Below are positions 42,913 through 46,769 of a stretch of DNA of 46,769 nt, piece by piece. The notes under the pieces are model-generated. The model saw only the letters and a list, made by a program, of their open reading frames with translations. It did no database searches and had not been told where the DNA came from. This DNA is from UMGS755 sp045652815. Lineage in GTDB: Bacteria > Bacillota > Clostridia > UBA1381 > UBA9506. The DNA lies in NCBI GenBank assembly GCA_045652815.1, contig JAZOLH010000029.1, positions 1 to 46,769 on the forward strand, given 5' to 3'. Position 1 is the stretch's first letter, and the number at the start of each line of letters is the position of its first letter. A program made the translations under genes and the position numbers.

Positions 42913-43716
42913 TTAAATGCCGCTACCTGCGACAATTTCCGTAATTTCCTGGGTGATAGCACCCTGACGGGCACGGTTGTACTGAAGACCCAGTTCATCA
43001 ATCATTTCCTGTGCATTCTTGCCTGCAGAATCCATCGCAACGCGGCGCGCCGCCACTTCCGAGGCAAAACTTTCGCGAACAGCGGCCATAATAACACCTG
43101 CCACATATTCATAAATGGCGGCATTTAAAACCGTTAATTCATCAGGCTCAAAAATAATGGATGCACCTTTGCCTTCCTCGCTCTTGGTAAGAGGCAGAAT
43201 CCATTGAATGTCGGCCTCCTGACTCATCATTGACACATAAGATGTGCTGATGATGCCAAGTCTGTCAAACTCACCTCTTGCAAATGCTTCGCAAAGATCC
43301 TTGGAAAGATTGATGGCATCTTTATAGGAAAATGTTTCAACACTCGTATATTCGCCGCCAAAACGGTCTGCGGCACGTTTGCCAATGGCAATCCATTCTT
43401 CTGCTTCAACGGTTTTTGCCAAGCGGAAAATGTTGGCATTATAGCCACCTGCCAAACCTCTGTCACCTGCGATGATAATCATACGGGTACGATTTTCTTC
43501 CCGCACGCTCATATAAGGACTTTTGGCACATTCGGGGCTCTGTGTTAAACCGTTAACCAGTTTACCAACTGCATTTTTATAATCTCTTCCCTTTTCCATT
43601 CCGTCTAACGCACGACGAATTTTGGAAGAAGCCACAAGACCCATTGCCTTTGTTAAATGCAAGGTGGAATTAACGCTTTTAATGCGTGTTCTTAAACTTT
43701 TAATATCAGCGCCCAT
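42913..43716 (-). CDS. atpG: F-type ATP synthase gamma subunit
   Basis: Central rotor shaft of F1. In 267 residues the conserved ends are clear: IKSLRTRIKSVNSTLHLTKAMGLVASSKIRRA at the start and AMDSAGKNAQEMIDELGLQYNRARQGAITQEITEIVAG at the end. The middle domain is slightly shorter than the usual 280-290 residues. Between atpA and atpD as expected. Confidence 0.95.
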   Translation of the reverse strand: MGADIKSLRTRIKSVNSTLHLTKAMGLVASSKIRRALDGMEKGRDYKNAVGKLVNGLTQSPECAKSPYMSVREENRTRMIIIAGDRGLAGGYNANIFRLAKTVEAEEWIAIGKRAADRFGGEYTSVETFSYKDAINLSKDLCEAFARGEFDRLGIISTSYVSMMSQEADIQWILPLTKSEEGKGASIIFEPDELTVLNAAIYEYVAGVIMAAVRESFASEVAARRVAMDSAGKNAQEMIDELGLQYNRARQGAITQEITEIVAGSGI

Positions 43717-43720
43717 CTTC

Positions 43721-45214
43721 TCACCTCGTCATTTCAGACAGGGCTTTTTTGAGGGTTTCTACATCCTCATCATCCCATTTGCCTTCTTCAACACGAGTTA
43801 AAAATGCACTGTATTTGTTTTCCAAAAGTTCATAGAGATTGGCTTCAAACTCTTTTACCTTTTTAACGGGTACATCGTTTAAATAGCCATTGATAACACC
43901 ATAGATAATAGCAACCTGACAGCCAACGCGAATCGGTGCATTTCTGCTCTGCTTTAACACTTCAACGATACGTTCACCCAAAGCAAGACGGGCTTTTGTA
44001 TCTTTATCAAGGTCACTGCCGAACTGAGCAAAGGCCTGTAATTCACGATACTGTGAATACAGAAGTTTTAACTCACCGGATACCTTTTTCATCGCCTTAA
44101 GCTGTGCTGAACCACCAACACGGCTAACGGAAATACCGGGGTTGATAGCAGGCATAACGCCGGCGTGGAACAGGTCGGTTTCCAAGAAAATCTGACCATC
44201 TGTAATGGAGATAACGTTTGTGGGAATGTAGGCCGAAACGTCACCTGCCTGAGTTTCGATGATAGGCAGAGCCGTGATAGAACCGCCACCGTATTCAGGC
44301 GCTACACAAGCCGCACGCTCCAGAAGGCGGGAGTGCAGATAGAAAACGTCACCGGGGTATGCTTCACGACCGGGCGGACGACGAATCAAAAGAGACAATG
44401 CACGGTATGCCACCGCATGCTTGGATAAATCATCATAGATAATCAGAACATCCTTGCCCTGCTCTCTGAAATATTCCGCCATAGCGCAACCGGCATAAGG
44501 CGCCACATACTGAAGAGGCGCGGTTTCGGATGCAGATGCGGAAACGATAATGGTATAATCCATAGCACCGGACTGTTTCAGTTCGTTTGCAAGCTGTACA
44601 ACAGAACTGTTTTTCTGACCGATAGCAACATAGATACAAATAACATTATAGTTCTTCTGATTGATAATGGTATCCAGTACGATTTCGGTTTTACCTGTCT
44701 GACGGTCACCGATGATAAGTTCACGCTGACCACGACCGATGGGAATCATACTGTCAATGGCCTTAATACCTGTCTGCAGCGGCACAGATACGCTTTTACG
44801 TTCAATGATACCAGGTGCTTCGGATTCAACAGGACGGGTTTCACTGGACTCAATAGGACCTTTTCCGTCAATGGGTTCACCTAAAGCATTGACGATTCTG
44901 CCTAAAAATCCATCGCCAACAGGAACGGATAAAACCTTACCTGTTCTGCGAACAGTTGAACCTTCGCGGATGTTGTTTTCGTTAGATAACAGCGCAACGG
45001 AAACCGTTTCGGTTTCAAGGTTTTGCGCCATACCAAAACTACCGTCATCAAACTCTAACAGTTCACTGGACATACAATCGGTTAAGCCGTGAACTCTGGC
45101 AATACCGTCACCAACCAAGATAACAGTGCCCGTTTCTTTCATTTCAAGACGGGATTTATAATTTTTAATTTGCTCTTTAATAACATTACTGATTTCTTCA
45201 GGTCTTGCATTCAT
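43721..45214 (-). CDS. atpA: F-type ATP synthase alpha subunit
   Basis: Non-catalytic nucleotide-binding F1 subunit of 497 residues. Seen: GTVILVGDGIARVHGLTDCMSSELLEF, Walker A GDRQTGKTEIVLDTI near residue 170, IYDDLSKHAVAYRALSLLIRRPPGREAYPGDVFYLHSRLLERAA, and PGISVSRVGGSAQLKAMK. Overlaps atpH by 4 bp. Confidence 0.97.
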   Translation of the reverse strand: MNARPEEISNVIKEQIKNYKSRLEMKETGTVILVGDGIARVHGLTDCMSSELLEFDDGSFGMAQNLETETVSVALLSNENNIREGSTVRRTGKVLSVPVGDGFLGRIVNALGEPIDGKGPIESSETRPVESEAPGIIERKSVSVPLQTGIKAIDSMIPIGRGQRELIIGDRQTGKTEIVLDTIINQKNYNVICIYVAIGQKNSSVVQLANELKQSGAMDYTIIVSASASETAPLQYVAPYAGCAMAEYFREQGKDVLIIYDDLSKHAVAYRALSLLIRRPPGREAYPGDVFYLHSRLLERAACVAPEYGGGSITALPIIETQAGDVSAYIPTNVISITDGQIFLETDLFHAGVMPAINPGISVSRVGGSAQLKAMKKVSGELKLLYSQYRELQAFAQFGSDLDKDTKARLALGERIVEVLKQSRNAPIRVGCQVAIIYGVINGYLNDVPVKKVKEFEANLYELLENKYSAFLTRVEEGKWDDEDVETLKKALSEMTR

Positions 45215-45744
45215 TGGCTCATCACTTCCTTCACGTCTCGCAAGGATTTGCGCAGACTGCCATCTATAATTTTGCCATTAATTTCAACAATCACGCCGCC
45301 AAGCAGGGATTCATCAATGACATATTCAGGCAAAACCGTGCATTTTTGCACTTTCTCGAGTTTTGCCACAAGTTCTTTCTTTTCTTCCTCTGTTAAGGAA
45401 ACAGCGCTTATAATCTTTGCCTTTTCAATATGCATAGATGCATCAAGCAGGTTTCTATACTCAACTTCTACATCAAAAAAGCAAGAGATACGCCCTTTTT
45501 CACAAAGGAGTTTTAAAAATGAAACTGCATCTTCGGGCAGTTTTGATGAAAAGGCTTCATCAATCGCACTGAGGCGTTCACCAAGAGGAATGGCAGGCGA
45601 TGACAAAAGAGCAAAATAATCTTTCTCTTCCTCAAACACCTGTCTGAACACGCCCAAAGCATCGGCAAATTCCTGCTTTTTATCCTGTTCACAGGCAAGC
45701 ATGAAAAAGGCCGCAGCATATTCTTTACTCAGGTCTGTCATCAT
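45211..45744 (-). CDS. atpH: F-type ATP synthase delta subunit
   Basis: Peripheral-stalk subunit that joins F1 to subunit b. About 177 residues: an N-terminal six-helix region beginning LSKEYAAAFFMLA and the conserved C-terminal stretch VIDESLLGGVIVEINGKIIDGSLRKSLRDVKE. Two adjacent ATGs (45744, 45741) follow AGGTG and overlap the end of atpF by about 20 bp. Coupled to atpA. Confidence 0.93.
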   Translation of the reverse strand: MMTDLSKEYAAAFFMLACEQDKKQEFADALGVFRQVFEEEKDYFALLSSPAIPLGERLSAIDEAFSSKLPEDAVSFLKLLCEKGRISCFFDVEVEYRNLLDASMHIEKAKIISAVSLTEEEKKELVAKLEKVQKCTVLPEYVIDESLLGGVIVEINGKIIDGSLRKSLRDVKEVMSQ

Positions 45745-46243
45745 CGTCACCTATTTTCTCAATAAAAGAATCAATCAGACTGCGATGATCCTTTGTATTA
45801 ATTTCACGCTCTAACATTTTTTCAGCCAAAGCGCCTGAAACTTCAACAATTTCCCGTTTAATATCTTCGGTTGCTTGTTTATGCCTTAAATCTGCTTCGT
45901 TTTGTGCCTGTGCCACGATATAATCTGCACGGAGTTTCGCATCAGAAACAATTTTTTCGCCACGATTTTTAGCAGTTTCCGTAGCATTTACAATGATAGA
46001 TGCCGCCTCTTCTTCAGCGCCTTCCATCTTTTCTTCCCATTGTTTCTTTTGTGCATCGGCTTCAGAAACCTTCTGTGCCGCTTCGTCATAGCGTTCTGTG
46101 ACTTCATCCTGACGTTTTTGCATCACCTTTTTAACAGGTTTAAACAAAAACTTTTTAACCAGCAAAAACAAAAGAGTCAGATTTAAAAGTGCAATGATAA
46201 TATCCCAAAGATTAACGGATATAACCTCTAATGATTGCAACAT
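45725..46243 (-). CDS. atpF: F-type ATP synthase subunit b
   Basis: Membrane-anchored peripheral stalk of Fo. The 172 residues start with one membrane helix (NLWDIIIALLNLTLLFLLVKKFLFKPV) followed by a long charged coiled coil rich in Ala, Glu and Lys (about residues 35-150). Order atpE-atpF-atpH is canonical. Confidence 0.95.
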   Translation of the reverse strand: MLQSLEVISVNLWDIIIALLNLTLLFLLVKKFLFKPVKKVMQKRQDEVTERYDEAAQKVSEADAQKKQWEEKMEGAEEEAASIIVNATETAKNRGEKIVSDAKLRADYIVAQAQNEADLRHKQATEDIKREIVEVSGALAEKMLEREINTKDHRSLIDSFIEKIGDDDDRPE

Positions 46244-46258
46244 GATATAACTCCCCTA

Positions 46259-46546
46259 TTATAAACCGAGTGCGCGAAGCAGAACATTAACAAAGATGTT
46301 CGGTGCAACGAAAATCAAAAGGATAGCAATAACCAGCGCATAAAGACCGGTGGTTTCTGCGATAGCACAACCCATCAGCATTGTACTGGTTACATCACCT
46401 TTTGCTTCCGGCTGACGAGCAATAGCTTCACAAGCACTTGCTACAGCGTTACCTTCACCAATACCGGGGCCGATACCTGCGATCATCGCTGTACCTGCAC
46501 CTAAAGCACAACCACCTAAAATAATACCAATTGCCAGTTCTAACAT
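46259..46546 (-). CDS. atpE: F-type ATP synthase subunit c, two-carboxylate (probable Na+) type
   Basis: The 95-residue rotor-ring hairpin: helix 1 with GIGPGIGEGNA, the polar loop ARQPEAKGD, and helix 2 with MGCAIAETTGLYALV. The ion-binding Glu is Glu64. Beside it Thr65, Thr66 and Tyr69 correspond to the Ser/Thr/Tyr positions of the Na+ motif known from Ilyobacter. Glu31 stands where Ilyobacter has Gln32, giving a second carboxylate, as described for the Na+-driven rotor of Fusobacterium nucleatum. The coupling ion is therefore probably Na+, by inference. AGGAGGT lies upstream. Confidence 0.95.
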   Translation of the reverse strand: MLELAIGIILGGCALGAGTAMIAGIGPGIGEGNAVASACEAIARQPEAKGDVTSTMLMGCAIAETTGLYALVIAILLIFVAPNIFVNVLLRALGL

Positions 46547-46547
46547 G

Positions 46548-46769
46548 TTACATTACCTCCTGCGTTATGTTTTCTTTTTTCTTTTTTCGTCTCATATATT
46601 CTTCCAGCGGGAATCCACCGGCTACATACATCATTGTCAGCATTGCAAAAATATAAGCCTGAAGGCATCCGCTGAACACATCAAAATAGATGGATAAAAC
46701 AGCGGGAATACCGACTCTAAATAGCGGAATATTGCCCAAAAATCCGGGAAGCCAACCCAGCAAGTCGGA
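46548..46769 (-). CDS. atpB: F-type ATP synthase subunit a, C-terminal part (cut by window edge)
   Basis: The 73 visible residues match the C-terminus of Fo subunit a, which forms the ion channels beside the c ring: PLFRVGIPAVLSIYFDVFSGCLQAYIFAMLTMMYVAGG is the last long membrane helix region, followed by a basic tail. The stop codon lies 1 bp before the atpE ATG. The N-terminal part is beyond the right edge. Confidence 0.9.
   Translation of the reverse strand, partial: SDLLGWLPGFLGNIPLFRVGIPAVLSIYFDVFSGCLQAYIFAMLTMMYVAGGFPLEEYMRRKKKKENITQEVM

Noticed and set aside
45089..45619. 176-codon plus-strand frame antisense to atpA/atpH.
   Set aside because: Opposite strand of two unmistakable ATP synthase genes, low-complexity Ser/Phe-rich translation and no ribosome site.
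1..46769. tRNA, rRNA, CRISPR arrays, riboswitches.
   Set aside because: Gaps are short; no cloverleaf, regularly spaced repeats or recognisable riboswitch consensus was seen by eye. A covariance-model search was not possible.

Overview
The window is about 46.8 kb of chromosome from a low-to-moderate GC, endospore-forming member of the Bacillota, most likely a gut- or rumen-type member of the class Clostridia. The signs are AGGAGG-type ribosome binding sites, dipicolinate synthase genes, a class II galT, LuxS/Pfs, L-rhamnose genes and a full F-type ATPase operon with two-carboxylate c-subunit residues. No rRNA, tRNA or CRISPR array is visible. Genes are dense, mostly on the minus strand, and no gene-free gap exceeds 300 bp.

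The outstanding region is 2.3-7.5 kb. The sporulation gene dpaA (spoVFA, dipicolinate synthase subunit A) is cut in two by a 3.76 kb element. The 5' part (from 2309) ends at a CGGGG motif at 3049-3053. The missing conserved C-terminus resumes at the same motif at 6812-6816 and overlaps dpaB by ATGA. Joining the two motifs restores a 295-codon dpaA exactly in frame. The element carries a serine recombinase gene at its right end, a MATE transporter, a SulP transporter and a terminator. The recombinase has a sigma-E-like promoter and dpaA has a sigma-K-like promoter, the order expected if the element is excised in the mother cell before the spore DPA genes are needed. The layout resembles the skin element in sigK, but it is miniature, non-phage and carries transporters. 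The recombinase is short and lacks the usual C-terminal zinc-ribbon/coiled-coil part.

Left edge (1-2.1 kb): the N-terminus of a RelA/SpoT (p)ppGpp enzyme, then recJ. Region 7.5-16.9 kb: a YolD-like protein with a UvrX-type Y-family polymerase, a low-molecular-weight phosphatase, small membrane, lipo- and acetyltransferase proteins, a cytosolic 5'-nucleotidase, YgjV, a CBM9-like protein, the pfs-luxS operon, and an F420-ligase-like protein divergent from a LysR regulator. Region 16.9-27.5 kb: a KDPG aldolase divergent from a PfkB kinase fused to an AraC DNA-binding domain, then a minus-strand run of transporters, a HAD phosphatase, Dus, pyruvate kinase, a cysteine hydrolase and a DUF4838 protein.

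Region 27.6-35.1 kb is cell-envelope related: a DHHW protein and an MBOAT O-acyltransferase interrupted by one in-frame TAA, a lipoprotein, GtrA, an acyltransferase-3 protein, a membrane protein with a RyR-type C-terminus, and the Na+/serine symporter SstT. Region 35.2-41.1 kb is a galT-galK-SGNH hydrolase-rhaA-rhaD operon for galactose and rhamnose. Region 41.2 kb to the end is atpB(partial)-E-F-H-A-G-D-C.
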